NCBI GenBank assembly: GCA_945861705.1
Contig: CAMAVM010000001.1
Span: forward strand, 101,187 to 165,186
Origin: Methylomagnum ishizawai
GTDB lineage: Bacteria > Pseudomonadota > Gammaproteobacteria > Methylococcales > Methylomonadaceae
Direction: 5' to 3'
DNA length: 64,000 nucleotides
Shown: one piece after another, positions 1 to 9,431 of the stretch
How positions within the stretch are numbered: the stretch's first letter is position 1
Layout of the letters: the number at the start of each line of letters is the position of its first letter
Translations under genes and position numbers: made by a program
The notes under the pieces: model-generated
Databases searched by the model: none
The model's input: only the letters and a program-made list of their open reading frames with translations
What the model was told of the DNA's origin: nothing

Positions 1-70
1 TTGGCCGCGATGCCTTGGCTTAATCCAATGGCTATAATAATAAATCATACGAATCACTAGAGAGGCAGTT

Positions 71-1027
71 ATGGATCATTTTAAAACGATCATAGGTCAA
101 TCCCCTGCGCTGGATGCGTTAATCCGTAGTGCCAGGATAGCCGCCGCTACCGATGTCACCATACTACTGAATGGCGAAACCGGCACTGGCAAAGAAATTC
201 TCGCTAATGCGATTCAACAATCAAGTGCTAGAGCTAAAAAGCCATTTATTACCTTAAACTGTGCAGCCTTGCCAGAAAGCCTGATTGAATCGGAGTTGTT
301 CGGTCATAAGAAAGGCTCGTTCACGGGTGCAACAGGTAGCACCCAAGGTTTGTTTCAGGCAGCAGATGGTGGCACGTTATTTCTTGATGAAATCAACTCA
401 TTACCGGTTTCTATCCAGGCAAAGCTCTTGCGTTTTATTGAATCCGGCGAGTGTCTTGCAGTAGGCGACACTGAGCCTTATACCGTCGATGTCCGTATTA
501 TTGCAGCCTCTAATACTGACCTGAACCAGCAAATTGCTAATGGCACATTCAGGCGCGACCTGTATTACAGATTGAATGTCGTCCCGTTAAATTTACCCCC
601 ATTAGCAGCACGTCTGGGCGATTTGGATCTGCTTATCAAGCACTTTATGAAGCGGTTTGAACGTGAACATGGCATGGTTACGCCACAATTCAGCAGTAGA
701 ACACTCAAAGTCCTCAAAACCTATAGCTGGCCGGGCAATATCCGAGAGTTACGGAACTTATGCGAAAGACTGTGCATTTTATTGGCTGGAAAAATAATTG
801 AACCGGAAAATCTACCGCTGGAATTTAACATAGTTAGCCCAAGTTCCAACTTATCGCATTTTACTCTGCCGTCCGCTGGGCTGGATCTGGATAATCTGGA
901 AGCCAGTTTAATCCAGCAAGCCTTAGATATGACTAAAGGTAATCGCAGCAAATCAGCTAGATTACTGGGTCTGACTAGGGATACCTTACTTTATCGTATG
1001 CAAAAGCACGTATTTGCAACACACTGA
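71..1027 (+). CDS. Sigma-54-dependent transcriptional activator, PspF-like (no receiver domain)
   Basis: This is an enhancer-binding AAA+ activator of sigma-54 RNA polymerase, 318 aa. Visible motifs are Walker A GETGTGKE (residues 35-42), the sigma-54 contact loop as GSFTGA rather than the usual GAFTGA (82-87), Walker B GTLFLDE (101-107), an arginine-finger region with FRRDLYYRLNV, and a C-terminal Fis-type helix-turn-helix (NRSKSARLLGLTRDTLLYR). The AAA+ domain starts almost at residue 1, so there is no receiver, GAF or PAS input domain. That is the architecture of PspF and HrpR/S, which are controlled by a partner protein. A purine-rich AGAGAGGCAG lies just before the ATG. The gene converges on the PP2C phosphatase gene. 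Its target genes cannot be named from the window. Confidence 0.88.
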   Translation: MDHFKTIIGQSPALDALIRSARIAAATDVTILLNGETGTGKEILANAIQQSSARAKKPFITLNCAALPESLIESELFGHKKGSFTGATGSTQGLFQAADGGTLFLDEINSLPVSIQAKLLRFIESGECLAVGDTEPYTVDVRIIAASNTDLNQQIANGTFRRDLYYRLNVVPLNLPPLAARLGDLDLLIKHFMKRFEREHGMVTPQFSSRTLKVLKTYSWPGNIRELRNLCERLCILLAGKIIEPENLPLEFNIVSPSSNLSHFTLPSAGLDLDNLEASLIQQALDMTKGNRSKSARLLGLTRDTLLYRMQKHVFATH

Positions 1028-1055
1028 TATTTATCTTGGCAATAAACCTGCTTGA

Positions 1056-1796
1056 TTAGCCCTTACGGCATCTAACTGAAATAACGGTGAGATTGTCGCT
1101 ATTTCCGTTGGCACGGTAAACAGAAAGCATAGCCAACCTGTTAAGTTGATCTACATTGCTTTCCAAATTAGCCAGTTGTAATAATTCATCCTGCTTTACA
1201 TGTCCCCAAAAACCGTCACTACACAACACAAAGGTCTCGTCTTGTGCAATCGGCGGAAACACTTTGATGTCTATAGTGTGTGCCTTATTCACATTAATGC
1301 TACGGGTTAAATGATTTTGTTCCGGGTGCTGTGCCAGTTCTTCCTCGGTTATTAAACCGACATTCAATAAATCTTCGGGTACGGAATGATCACGTGTTCG
1401 CCATACAATTTCTGTTGGATTTAATTTATAAACCCTGGAATCCCCACAGTGTGCTACTAAGGTCTGCTGGTCATCCAAGTAAAGAATAGCGCAAGTGGTA
1501 TGTGCCTGGTCTGCAATGAGATCATCGTCAAATAAGACCTTCATCTCATTGATGGCATCCTTAATCCAGGCCGAAAAAATATCAACAGGGTTTTCTGCTA
1601 TTTTCCTACTGTAACTTGCTGCGCGACTAAGCATACACTGACAAAAGAATTGGGAAGCTTTTTCACCCGCTTGATGTCCGCCCAAGCCATCAGCGACAAT
1701 AAATAAGGCATAATCATTTTCGATGATATTTGCCATATAGTCTTGATTGGCTTCTCTATCGCCTACATTTGTTAACTGAAAATATTCAAGCTGCAT
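1056..1796 (-). CDS. PP2C-family protein serine/threonine phosphatase (Stp/PrpC-like)
   Basis: Metal-dependent (Mn/Mg) protein phosphatase that removes phosphate from Ser/Thr residues, 246 aa, cytosolic. The PP2C motifs are present in order: an N-terminal NQDY, ADGLGGHQAGE (35-45) with the metal-binding Asp and Gly, GDSRVY (118-123), TRDHS (134-138) and LCSDGFW (191-197) with the second metal Asp. It is a minimal catalytic domain without a membrane segment, as in bacterial Stp/PrpC enzymes. No Hanks-type kinase is nearby, so its partner is unknown. It is the last gene of the minus-strand lepA-pdxJ block, 8 bp after pdxJ, so it is probably cotranscribed. Confidence 0.87.
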   Translation of the reverse strand: MQLEYFQLTNVGDREANQDYMANIIENDYALFIVADGLGGHQAGEKASQFFCQCMLSRAASYSRKIAENPVDIFSAWIKDAINEMKVLFDDDLIADQAHTTCAILYLDDQQTLVAHCGDSRVYKLNPTEIVWRTRDHSVPEDLLNVGLITEEELAQHPEQNHLTRSINVNKAHTIDIKVFPPIAQDETFVLCSDGFWGHVKQDELLQLANLESNVDQLNRLAMLSVYRANGNSDNLTVISVRCRKG

Positions 1797-1804
1797 CGTT
1801 GTTA

Positions 1805-2551
1805 TTAGTTAATTTGCGCTCTCGCATTGAGCATTATTTGTTTTAAATCCCTGACTGACTGCGCTAATCCAGAAAACAGCGCTTGTGCAATAATGGCATG
1901 ACCTATATTCAGCTCAACTATCTCAGGTATGTGGCATATTGCCTCAACATTATGGCAATGTAAACCATGCCCAGCATTAACTTGTAAGCCGATGCTATGC
2001 GCGTAAGCCGCAGCTTGTCGAATTCGCTCCAACTCAGCATTTCGTTCAGCGATACTTTTTGCATCGGCATAACAACCGGTATGCAATTCTATAACAGGCG
2101 CTCCTACTGCTTTAGCGGCATCAATCTGGGCATGATCGGGTGCAATAAATAACGAGACTTCAATGCCTGTATCGGCAAGTTTTTCACAAGCCCATTGTAA
2201 ACGGGAAAGATTTCCCGCCACTTCCAAGCCACCTTCCGTGGTCAATTCCTCACGCTTTTCAGGCACTAAGCAGCAAGCATCGGGTTTCACCTTGGCTGCA
2301 ATAGCAACCATTTCATCAGTCACTGCCATTTCCATATTCAGTCGGGTATGGATGATGTCTTTCAGCAGATAAATATCCCTGTCCTGGATATGACGACGAT
2401 CTTCCCGAAGATGGGCGGTAATGCTGTCTGCCCCATTCTGTTCGGAAACGAGTGCTGCCTGAATTAACTCAGGATAACGTGTGCCTCTAGCTTGCCTGAT
2501 GGTGGCAATATGGTCAACATTTACACCTAGCAGAATGAGTTTTCTGTCCAT
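1805..2551 (-). CDS. pdxJ: Pyridoxine 5'-phosphate synthase PdxJ
   Basis: Condenses 1-deoxyxylulose 5-phosphate with 3-amino-1-hydroxyacetone phosphate to give pyridoxine 5'-phosphate in the DXP-dependent vitamin B6 pathway. The protein is 248 aa, the normal family length. Signature stretches include [17 protein letters not shown] at the N-terminus, HLREDRRHI, a central [15 protein letters not shown], and [10 protein letters not shown] near the C-terminus. The fold is a TIM barrel. It follows recO with only 2 bp between them, the recO-pdxJ order seen in many gammaproteobacteria. Confidence 0.97.
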   Translation of the reverse strand: MDRKLILLGVNVDHIATIRQARGTRYPELIQAALVSEQNGADSITAHLREDRRHIQDRDIYLLKDIIHTRLNMEMAVTDEMVAIAAKVKPDACCLVPEKREELTTEGGLEVAGNLSRLQWACEKLADTGIEVSLFIAPDHAQIDAAKAVGAPVIELHTGCYADAKSIAERNAELERIRQAAAYAHSIGLQVNAGHGLHCHNVEAICHIPEIVELNIGHAIIAQALFSGLAQSVRDLKQIMLNARAQIN

Positions 2552-2553
2552 AA

Positions 2554-3261
2554 TTACAATCGCTTAACGATATTATTGATAACAGCACGACTCTTAAGTT
2601 GCTTGCCTTGTAAATGACTATCTATAACTGCTCGCATCAACAGTTTGGCTACACTCAGTACATGAGGGTCATCAAATTGCCTTTGTTGCATTGCCAATAA
2701 TGCTGAACCAGAAAATTGACCGTTCACCTCCTCAATCAAACCATCGTCCTTAGTAAACATATACTTTTTATTTGTAACTATCGGTTTTTCATGGTGTAAA
2801 TCATAGTCTAATTGCAACCCATAACCGATATGATCCATAAGATTTAATTCAAACATCCGTAATGCCGCTTCAATATGTGGACCTAATGCCAATTGCTTTA
2901 AGCAATCTTGATACTCCCGAAAGACTTCTGGATGAGGATCATCTTTATGCAAAAAATTACAGACTAACTCATTGATATAAAAACCACAATACAAGGAAAG
3001 CCCAGGCAATTCATTCGTCTGATCTAATATTTCAGCATCCGTCAGCGTCCTTAAATCAGATTTGCCGAGGTATGACAGCGACAATGCCACAAAAGGTCGC
3101 AACACGCCTGCGGTTTTAGATTTGGCTTTACGCACCCCTTTTGCTATCAGGGAAATCCTGCCGTAATCGCGGGTTAAGGCATCAATAATCAGGCTGGATT
3201 CGCGGTAATTTTGCCGATGTAAAATATACGCTGGCTGCGAATGGACGACTGTATCACTCAT
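2554..3261 (-). CDS. recO: DNA repair protein RecO
   Basis: RecO, 235 aa, is a recombination mediator in the RecF pathway: it anneals single strands and helps RecA load on SSB-covered DNA with RecR. The N-terminal OB-fold region reads [21 protein letters not shown] and includes LIAKGVRK, typical of RecO. A helical C-terminal region contains [16 protein letters not shown]. No zinc-finger Cys cluster is obvious, which is common in the gammaproteobacterial form. The start overlaps the end of era by 8 bp, so translation is probably coupled. Confidence 0.95.
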   Translation of the reverse strand: MSDTVVHSQPAYILHRQNYRESSLIIDALTRDYGRISLIAKGVRKAKSKTAGVLRPFVALSLSYLGKSDLRTLTDAEILDQTNELPGLSLYCGFYINELVCNFLHKDDPHPEVFREYQDCLKQLALGPHIEAALRMFELNLMDHIGYGLQLDYDLHHEKPIVTNKKYMFTKDDGLIEEVNGQFSGSALLAMQQRQFDDPHVLSVAKLLMRAVIDSHLQGKQLKSRAVINNIVKRL

Positions 3262-4135
3262 TAAACCCCAAGCTTAGTAAAGCGCGTTCATTGTCTGACC
3301 AACCTTTTTTAACTTTAACCCACAGCTTTAAAAACACTTTTTGACCGATAAGCTTTTGAATATCCATTCGAGCATCCGTGCCAATTTTTTTCAGCATTTC
3401 ACCTTCTGTACCGATGACGATATTCTTTTGTGAGGCACGTTCCAGCCATATCACGATATAAATTTTGGTAACATGCGGCAATTCTTCATACAGTTCGACT
3501 TGTACAGTCAGCGAATAAGGCAGCTCATCACCCAAGCGCCGCGTGAGTTTTTCCCTGACTATTTCCGCACATAAAAACCGCTCAGATCGATCTGTTACCT
3601 GATCTTCAGGGTAAATCAGCTCGCTTTCAGGCAATAAGGTAAGCAACAGGCTTTCCAGCTCTTCAAGATTTGTGCCTTTTAATGCCGAAATAGGCAGTAA
3701 GCTATGGAATGGAAACCGCTTTTGGGCTTGATCAAAAAAAGCCAGTATGTCTTCTTTGTCTTTAATTTTATCGACTTTATTAACTGCCAAGATTACCGGC
3801 AATCCAGCCTGTTCCAGTTTTTTTAGGATAATATCGTCGTATTCTTGCCAGACCAACCCATCAATCAACCACACGATGACATCAACACCTAATAAGGTCG
3901 TATCTGCGGTACGATTTAAGTAGCGGTTAAGCGCCCTCTGCTCGCCGTGGTGCATTCCTGGCGTATCCAGGTAAATGACTTGGCCTTTTTCTGAAGTACT
4001 TATACCGAGTATTCGATGGCGGGTGGTTTGCGGTTTACGGGAAGTAATACTGATTTTTTGCTTTAACAAATGGTTCATCAACGTTGATTTACCGACATTC
4101 GGGCGACCAATCAAAGCCACGTGACCACAATTCAT
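3254..4135 (-). CDS. era: GTPase Era
   Basis: Essential GTPase that binds the 3' end of 16S rRNA and acts in 30S maturation, 293 aa. G-motifs are visible: G1 GRPNVGKS (10-17), G3 DTPG followed by the Era-type MHH, and G4 NKVD. The C-terminal KH domain contains EGEMLKKIGTDARMDI with the GxxG-like loop and ends LSLGFNE. It overlaps the 3' end of rnc by 4 bp (ATGA arrangement) and overlaps recO at its own 3' end, giving a tight rnc-era-recO operon. Confidence 0.97.
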   Translation of the reverse strand: MNCGHVALIGRPNVGKSTLMNHLLKQKISITSRKPQTTRHRILGISTSEKGQVIYLDTPGMHHGEQRALNRYLNRTADTTLLGVDVIVWLIDGLVWQEYDDIILKKLEQAGLPVILAVNKVDKIKDKEDILAFFDQAQKRFPFHSLLPISALKGTNLEELESLLLTLLPESELIYPEDQVTDRSERFLCAEIVREKLTRRLGDELPYSLTVQVELYEELPHVTKIYIVIWLERASQKNIVIGTEGEMLKKIGTDARMDIQKLIGQKVFLKLWVKVKKGWSDNERALLSLGFNE

Positions 4136-4815
4136 GCACTGTCCTTTTGGAGTTTAGCGAGCATCATTTCTGCTGCTGATTGTTCAGCTTTTTTTCTGGA
4201 AACGCCAGTACCTACGCAGGATTCTGCAATCAAAGCGACGCTGCATCTAACTTTGAATGTTTGTTCGTGAGCCAAGCCGGACATATCTATTAAGATATAC
4301 TCAGGCAGCTCCATTTTCTTGGCTTGCATCAATTCTTGTAATTGTGTTTTGGGATCTTTTTGCCAATTTTCTGCCGATAAATCTTGTAGATTATCTGCAA
4401 ATATCCGACCTATCCAGTCTTGACAGGCAGCTACGCCCTGATCTTTATATATCGCACCGATAATAGCTTCTAAAGCATCCGATAAAATCGAATCCCGTCG
4501 AAATCCGCCGCTTTTCAATTCGCCTGAACCCAAAAACAAATAATCGCCAATTTGGTGTTTTCTAGCCAGCTCTGCTAACGAAGATTCGTTTACTAAACTG
4601 GCTCTGAGTCTGCTTAACGTGCCTTCGTCGGCTCCAGGAAAAGCATCGTACAATTTTTGGGCAATTACGAATCCTAAAATAGCATCACCTAAAAATTCTA
4701 ACCGTTCATTATTGTGCGCTCCGGCACTGCGATGGGTTAACGCTGTGATAAAAAGTTGAGGTTGATTAAATGCCAAGCCCAATTTTTTACACAAGATTTC
4801 CGGCTTTTTTACCAC
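4132..4815 (-). CDS. rnc: Ribonuclease III
   Basis: Double-strand-specific endoribonuclease that processes the rRNA precursor and many mRNAs, 227 aa. The RNase III signature NERLEFLGDA lies at residues 36-45 with the catalytic Glu and Asp. A second catalytic region, SDALEAIIGAIYKD, follows. The C-terminal third, starting near DPKTQLQELMQ, is a double-stranded RNA-binding domain ending in KKAEQSAAEMML. It overlaps the upstream DUF4845 gene by 7 bp and era by 4 bp. Confidence 0.97.
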   Translation of the reverse strand: MVKKPEILCKKLGLAFNQPQLFITALTHRSAGAHNNERLEFLGDAILGFVIAQKLYDAFPGADEGTLSRLRASLVNESSLAELARKHQIGDYLFLGSGELKSGGFRRDSILSDALEAIIGAIYKDQGVAACQDWIGRIFADNLQDLSAENWQKDPKTQLQELMQAKKMELPEYILIDMSGLAHEQTFKVRCSVALIAESCVGTGVSRKKAEQSAAEMMLAKLQKDSA

Positions 4816-5192
4816 TCCTTGCCAACTTCAAAAAAATCGTGAAATTGAACCAGAACGCTCAGATTACCGGCGATTTTTTCTACAACCTCGTACTCAATAT
4901 CCACTTTTAAGTAGCTTCCCCGCTTGGTTATCTTGACATCTTGCAATGTGGCTTGCTTCACGTAATTAAGGTCAAAGCGTTTACTTAGCAGCGTTCGGAC
5001 TTCAGATTCACTTAAGGTTTCAATATCGACTGTTTTTTCAACCGCAGTTAATCCACTAACAACTTTGCTATGGTCAAGATAAATAGGGCCTATCTTAAGG
5101 ATTAATAAGACAAAAAAAGCGAATATACCCAACATGAAAATAAGGGTAATCAAGGTATAGCCTTGCTGAGGTTTGGGCAGTTTTTGCATCAT
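4809..5192 (-). CDS. DUF4845 single-pass membrane protein
   Basis: Protein of 127 aa found between lepB and rnc in many gammaproteobacteria; its function is not established. The N-terminus GYTLITLIFMLGIFAFFVLLI is one hydrophobic segment (about residues 11-31) that resembles a type IV pilin-like leader or transmembrane anchor. A small periplasmic alpha/beta domain follows, ending FHDFFEVGKEW. It overlaps rnc by 7 bp, so it is part of the lepA-lepB-rnc-era operon. Proximity to signal peptidase is suggestive only. Confidence 0.85.
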   Translation of the reverse strand: MMQKLPKPQQGYTLITLIFMLGIFAFFVLLILKIGPIYLDHSKVVSGLTAVEKTVDIETLSESEVRTLLSKRFDLNYVKQATLQDVKITKRGSYLKVDIEYEVVEKIAGNLSVLVQFHDFFEVGKEW

Positions 5193-5255
5193 GACTCTGG
5201 CACTCCATTCAAAAAATAAGGTGTCATACGGGGTTGGTATACCACTAAGTGTAGT

Positions 5256-6032
5256 TCATTTTAAAACCGTGCCAATGCGGTTAAAGCCAATGCCTTTATA
5301 TTCCCAATCCCAGTTCATCCAGATAAAAAACGCCTTACCTACCAAATTCTCTTCAGGAACAGTTCCCCAATAACGGCTGTCATTACTGTTATCACGGTTA
5401 TCGCCCATGACAAAGTAATTACCCGGCGGAATCACATAAGAACCTTCAACAGTTGGTGCATCATTACGAATCAAAATACTGTGTTCAACACCCGTCAAAT
5501 TTTCCTCAAAGTGTGCGTTGCCCGTCATATCCTGCCCTTGCCCAACGCCCTGGTAAGAACCTAGCGAAGTTTGATTGACTGGCGCATCGTTGATAAAAAG
5601 TTTTTTGTTGTAGTACGCGACCTTATCGCCCGGCAAACCGATAACCCGCTTGATGTAATCTACCGTCGGATCTTTAGGAAAGCGGAATACCACGATGTCT
5701 CCACGGTGCGGCCCATCCAGTTCAATAATTTTTTTATTGATGACTGGCAGACGTATTCCGTAGGCGAACTTATTAACCAGCAGGAAATCACCGATCAACA
5801 AAGTGGGCATCATAGATGCAGAAGGGATACGGAACGGTTCTGCCAAAAATGAACGCAATAAGAAAACAATCAGCACAATGGGGAAAAATGACCGCGCATA
5901 TTCAACAACTATCGGTTCATTAGCTTCATCAAATTCCCGCGCTTGTGTTTTTAGGTACAATAAGTACCCACCCCAAATCACACCCGTTACGATGCTGGCT
6001 ATAAAAAGAAAAAATGAAAAATCATAATCCAT
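5256..6032 (-). CDS. lepB: Signal peptidase I (LepB)
   Basis: Inner-membrane serine protease that cleaves signal peptides from Sec and Tat substrates at the periplasmic face, 258 aa. Two N-terminal hydrophobic segments (about 7-27 and 48-64) anchor it. The catalytic serine is in RIPSASMMPTL (Ser73) and the catalytic lysine in DYIKRVIGLPGDKV (Lys128). The S26 box MGDNRDNSNDSRYWG follows. It lies 35 bp downstream of lepA, the classical lepA-lepB pair. Confidence 0.97.
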   Translation of the reverse strand: MDYDFSFFLFIASIVTGVIWGGYLLYLKTQAREFDEANEPIVVEYARSFFPIVLIVFLLRSFLAEPFRIPSASMMPTLLIGDFLLVNKFAYGIRLPVINKKIIELDGPHRGDIVVFRFPKDPTVDYIKRVIGLPGDKVAYYNKKLFINDAPVNQTSLGSYQGVGQGQDMTGNAHFEENLTGVEHSILIRNDAPTVEGSYVIPPGNYFVMGDNRDNSNDSRYWGTVPEENLVGKAFFIWMNWDWEYKGIGFNRIGTVLK

Positions 6033-6067
6033 AGAGGTTTCTTCAAGTAATTGAAAGGAATGCTGTT

Positions 6068-7867
6068 TTATTCTTTATTAAGCTGCAATACAGCCAAAAA
6101 TGCTTCTTGTGGAATCTCGATATTGCCCACTTGTTTCATCCGTTTTTTACCGGCTTTTTGTTTTTCCAGCAGTTTTTTCTTGCGGCTAATATCACCACCA
6201 TAACATTTGGCCGTGACATTTTTCCGCATCGCTTTAACCGTTGACCTCGCAATGACTTTGGAGCCGATAGCGGCCTGTATCACCACTTCATACATTTGCC
6301 TGGGGATCAGCTCTTTCATTTTTTCGACCAGATCACGACCACGGTTGTTGCTAAGGTCACGATGCACGATAATCGACAAGGCATCAACTTTATCGGCATT
6401 AATCAACACGTCCAGTTTAACCAACGGGGCTTCTTGAAAACGCAAGAACTCGTAATCAAAGGATGCAAAGCCCCTGCTCACGGACTTTAACCGATCAAAA
6501 AAATCTAGTACGACTTCACTCATCGGCAATTCGTAATGGATAGATACCTGCCTACCGACATACTGCATATCTATTTGAACACCGCGTTTTTCAATACAAA
6601 GCGTAATGACTGCACCCAGATAAGCCTGCGGCACCAGGATATTGGCCCTGATGATCGGCTCCCTAATCGATTTAATCATGCCTATATCCGGCAATTTTGC
6701 CGGATTATCAATCATCAACACCTTATCATTTTGAGTGATGACCTCGTAAATAACTGTAGGCGCAGTGGTAATCAGATCTACATCGTATTCCCGCTCCAAG
6801 CGTTCCTGGACGATTTCCATGTGCAACATACCCAGAAAACCGCAGCGAAAACCGAAACCTAATGCTAACGAAGTCTCTGGTTCAAATACCAAGGACGCAT
6901 CGTTCAGGTTGAGTTTGTTGAGTGCTTCGCGCAGGTCTTCGTAATTGTCAGAGCTGACTGGGTACAAGCCAGCAAAAACCCTAGCTTGAACTTTTTGAAA
7001 GCCAGTGAGTTGTTCTGGCGCAGGATTGTCAGTCCACGTGAGGGTATCACCGACTGGGGCACCGAAAATATCTTTGATTCCGGCGACTACATAGCCCACT
7101 TCACCGGTATTCAAAACATCCTTTTCTAGGCGTTTGGGCGTAAAAACACCGACGGCATCCACCAAAAATGATTTTCCCGTGGACATGATCGTGATCTTTT
7201 GTTTTTTACGGATGCTGCCATGTACGATCCTGACCAAGGACACAACACCTAAATAACTGTCAAACCAGGAGTCGATAATCAACGCTTGCAACGGCCCTGC
7301 GATATTACCTTGGGGCGGCGGGACTTTGATAACCAACTGTTCAAGCACATCCCGTACGCCTAAACCAGTTTTGGCGCTAATCAGCAAGGCTTCATCAGCC
7401 GGAATACCGATAACTTCTTCGATTTCTGCCTGTACGCGCTCAGGTTCGGCGGAAGGCAAATCGATTTTATTCAGCACCGGAACGACTTCAAGGCCTTGTT
7501 CTATTGCCGTATAGCAATTGGCGACACTTTGCGCCTCAACGCCTTGAGCCGCATCGACGACCAATAAAGCGCCTTCGCAGGCCGCTAATGATCGCGATAC
7601 CTCATAAGAGAAATCGACATGCCCAGGCGTATCAATGAAGTTTAACTGATAGGTTTCGCCATCCTTGGCGACAAAATCCAGCGTGACGCTTTGCGCCTTG
7701 ATGGTGATGCCACGCTCCTTCTCGATGTCCATTGAATCAAGGACTTGGGCTGACATTTCCCGTGCCGTTAAGCCTCCGCAAAGTTGAATGAAGCGATCCG
7801 CAAGTGTCGATTTACCATGATCTATATGCGCTATGATGGAAAAATTTCTTATATGTTTTAAATCCAC
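6068..7867 (-). CDS. lepA: Elongation factor 4 (LepA)
   Basis: Translational GTPase that remodels stalled ribosomes, 599 aa, the normal LepA length. The N-terminus [20 protein letters not shown] carries the P-loop, followed by [16 protein letters not shown] and NKIDLP. EF-G-like domains follow, and the LepA-specific C-terminal domain ends [20 protein letters not shown] followed by a final LQLNKE. It sits 3 bp after mucD and upstream of lepB, so mucD, lepA and lepB may share a transcript. Confidence 0.98.
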   Translation of the reverse strand: MDLKHIRNFSIIAHIDHGKSTLADRFIQLCGGLTAREMSAQVLDSMDIEKERGITIKAQSVTLDFVAKDGETYQLNFIDTPGHVDFSYEVSRSLAACEGALLVVDAAQGVEAQSVANCYTAIEQGLEVVPVLNKIDLPSAEPERVQAEIEEVIGIPADEALLISAKTGLGVRDVLEQLVIKVPPPQGNIAGPLQALIIDSWFDSYLGVVSLVRIVHGSIRKKQKITIMSTGKSFLVDAVGVFTPKRLEKDVLNTGEVGYVVAGIKDIFGAPVGDTLTWTDNPAPEQLTGFQKVQARVFAGLYPVSSDNYEDLREALNKLNLNDASLVFEPETSLALGFGFRCGFLGMLHMEIVQERLEREYDVDLITTAPTVIYEVITQNDKVLMIDNPAKLPDIGMIKSIREPIIRANILVPQAYLGAVITLCIEKRGVQIDMQYVGRQVSIHYELPMSEVVLDFFDRLKSVSRGFASFDYEFLRFQEAPLVKLDVLINADKVDALSIIVHRDLSNNRGRDLVEKMKELIPRQMYEVVIQAAIGSKVIARSTVKAMRKNVTAKCYGGDISRKKKLLEKQKAGKKRMKQVGNIEIPQEAFLAVLQLNKE

Positions 7868-7870
7868 GAA

Positions 7871-9277
7871 TTATTTATCAATTTTCAAAGCCAAAAAAAC
7901 CGGGCTGCCACGGCGCTGAATCAAAACCGCAACCGATTTACCTACGGGAAGATTTTTGACTATTTTATCAAAGTCACTGACATTGCGAATGACATTATTC
8001 TGGATACGTAAGACGACATCGCCTGACTGTATCCCCGCATCGGCGGCGATACCGCTCTCAACATCTTGAACTAGCACGCCATTTTTGATATTTTCCAATG
8101 ACTCCCGTTGTTCGGCGGTTATATCGGCAACATTTATACCCAGCCTGTTAGTAGGCTTAGTTTCAGTCTTATACAACGGTGTTTTCGCTTCCTCATCCGG
8201 CAATAGACCAACCTTAAACTCGATAGTTTTGGTATCTCCTTGCCTGATGATGGTTAATTTACCTTCCTCGTTAATCGGGGCAATGCCAACCATAGGCGGT
8301 AAATCGGCCGATGATTCGATGGGTTTGCCATTAAATTCAGTAATGATGTCACCAATTTGCAATCCGGCTTTTTCCGCTGGGCTTTTCGGGATTATTTTTG
8401 ACACCAACGCACCTTGCGGCTTCTTCATGCCAAAAGATTCAGCCAGTTGCCGAGTAACATCCTGAATTTGCACACCTAACCAACCGTGAGCGGCTTTGCC
8501 ACTGGTTTTAATCTGTTGAACGACATTCATAACGACATCCATGGGAATGGCAAACGACAAGCCCATGAAACCGCCCGTGCGGCTATAAATTTGCGAATTT
8601 ATGCCAACCACTTTGCCGTCCATATTGAATAGAGGCCCACCTGAATTGCCTGGGTTTATGGCGACATCGGTTTGTATAAACGGTACATAATTACCACCCG
8701 GCAAGCTCCGCCCTTTCGCGCTGACAATGCCAGCGGTAACCGACTGTTCAAATCCGAACGGAGAGCCGATAGCCAACACCCATTCGCCTACTTTTAAATC
8801 ATTAGGCGAACCAATGCTAACTACTGGCAAATCAGTGGCTTGGACTTTTAATAAGGCGATGTCCGTACGCGCATCCGAACCTATCAGTTTTGCCAGTAAT
8901 TCACGCCGATCCGAAAACTTGACGACAATTTCGTCGGCATCTTTTACGACATGGTGATTAGTTAATATATAACCATCCTGGGAGATGATAAAACCCGAAC
9001 CCAATGACTGCGTATCCTCACCACCGAACCCGCCACCGCCTTCAGGATCATTGAAAAAGTGCTTAAAAAGCTCCTCCATTTCGGGAGGCAAACCTTCAGG
9101 CATCTGTTGATTTTTTGGCATCCCTTTAACCGCTGGCTTTGCTTTTTGGGTCGTGCTGATGTTGACGACAGCCACGCCATTGGTTTTTACCATCTCGGTA
9201 AAATCCGGTAACTGTGCAAAAACAGTTTGGTTACTTACAGCCATTAAAAATACACAGTAAATCACCCTTTTGAGCAT
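7871..9277 (-). CDS. mucD: Periplasmic serine endoprotease DegP/MucD-like
   Basis: Do/HtrA-type protease and chaperone of the periplasm, 468 aa. A signal peptide (about residues 1-21, ending FAQ) precedes a trypsin-like domain with the triad His109 (TNHHVV), Asp139 (ARTDIALL) and Ser212 (NPGNSGGP). Two PDZ domains follow, the first around GWLGVQIQDVT and the second around NRLGINVADIT. A Gly-rich loop (GGGGFGGED) precedes the protease core. It is the fourth gene after rpoE-mucA-mucB, but a 154-bp gap with its own sigma-70-like promoter and a strong GGAGG site separates it from mucB. It likely degrades misfolded envelope proteins and damps the sigma-E response. Confidence 0.95.
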   Translation of the reverse strand: MLKRVIYCVFLMAVSNQTVFAQLPDFTEMVKTNGVAVVNISTTQKAKPAVKGMPKNQQMPEGLPPEMEELFKHFFNDPEGGGGFGGEDTQSLGSGFIISQDGYILTNHHVVKDADEIVVKFSDRRELLAKLIGSDARTDIALLKVQATDLPVVSIGSPNDLKVGEWVLAIGSPFGFEQSVTAGIVSAKGRSLPGGNYVPFIQTDVAINPGNSGGPLFNMDGKVVGINSQIYSRTGGFMGLSFAIPMDVVMNVVQQIKTSGKAAHGWLGVQIQDVTRQLAESFGMKKPQGALVSKIIPKSPAEKAGLQIGDIITEFNGKPIESSADLPPMVGIAPINEEGKLTIIRQGDTKTIEFKVGLLPDEEAKTPLYKTETKPTNRLGINVADITAEQRESLENIKNGVLVQDVESGIAADAGIQSGDVVLRIQNNVIRNVSDFDKIVKNLPVGKSVAVLIQRRGSPVFLALKIDK

Positions 9278-9321
9278 AAAACCTCCATTACATCCAAGCA
9301 GTTAAATATAGAACAGGAACA

Positions 9322-9350
9322 ATATTACGGGCAACACTAACACCTTTCAA
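9322..9350 (-). promoter_or_regulatory. Sigma-70-like promoter upstream of mucD
   Basis: On the minus strand a TTGAAA box (9345-9350) is followed after exactly 17 bp by TAATAT (9322-9327). This is close to the sigma-70 consensus and lies 45-73 bp upstream of the mucD ATG. A TGGAGG ribosome-binding site precedes that ATG. The element suggests that mucD has basal expression independent of the rpoE promoter. It is a sequence match only. Confidence 0.6.
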
Positions 9351-9431
9351 GACACTTTGAAAACGGTAAACGTGCGTAAGTATGGGATAAAAGCTATTTC
9401 TCTGTCGAGTAATCAAGATAGTCGAGAGAAT

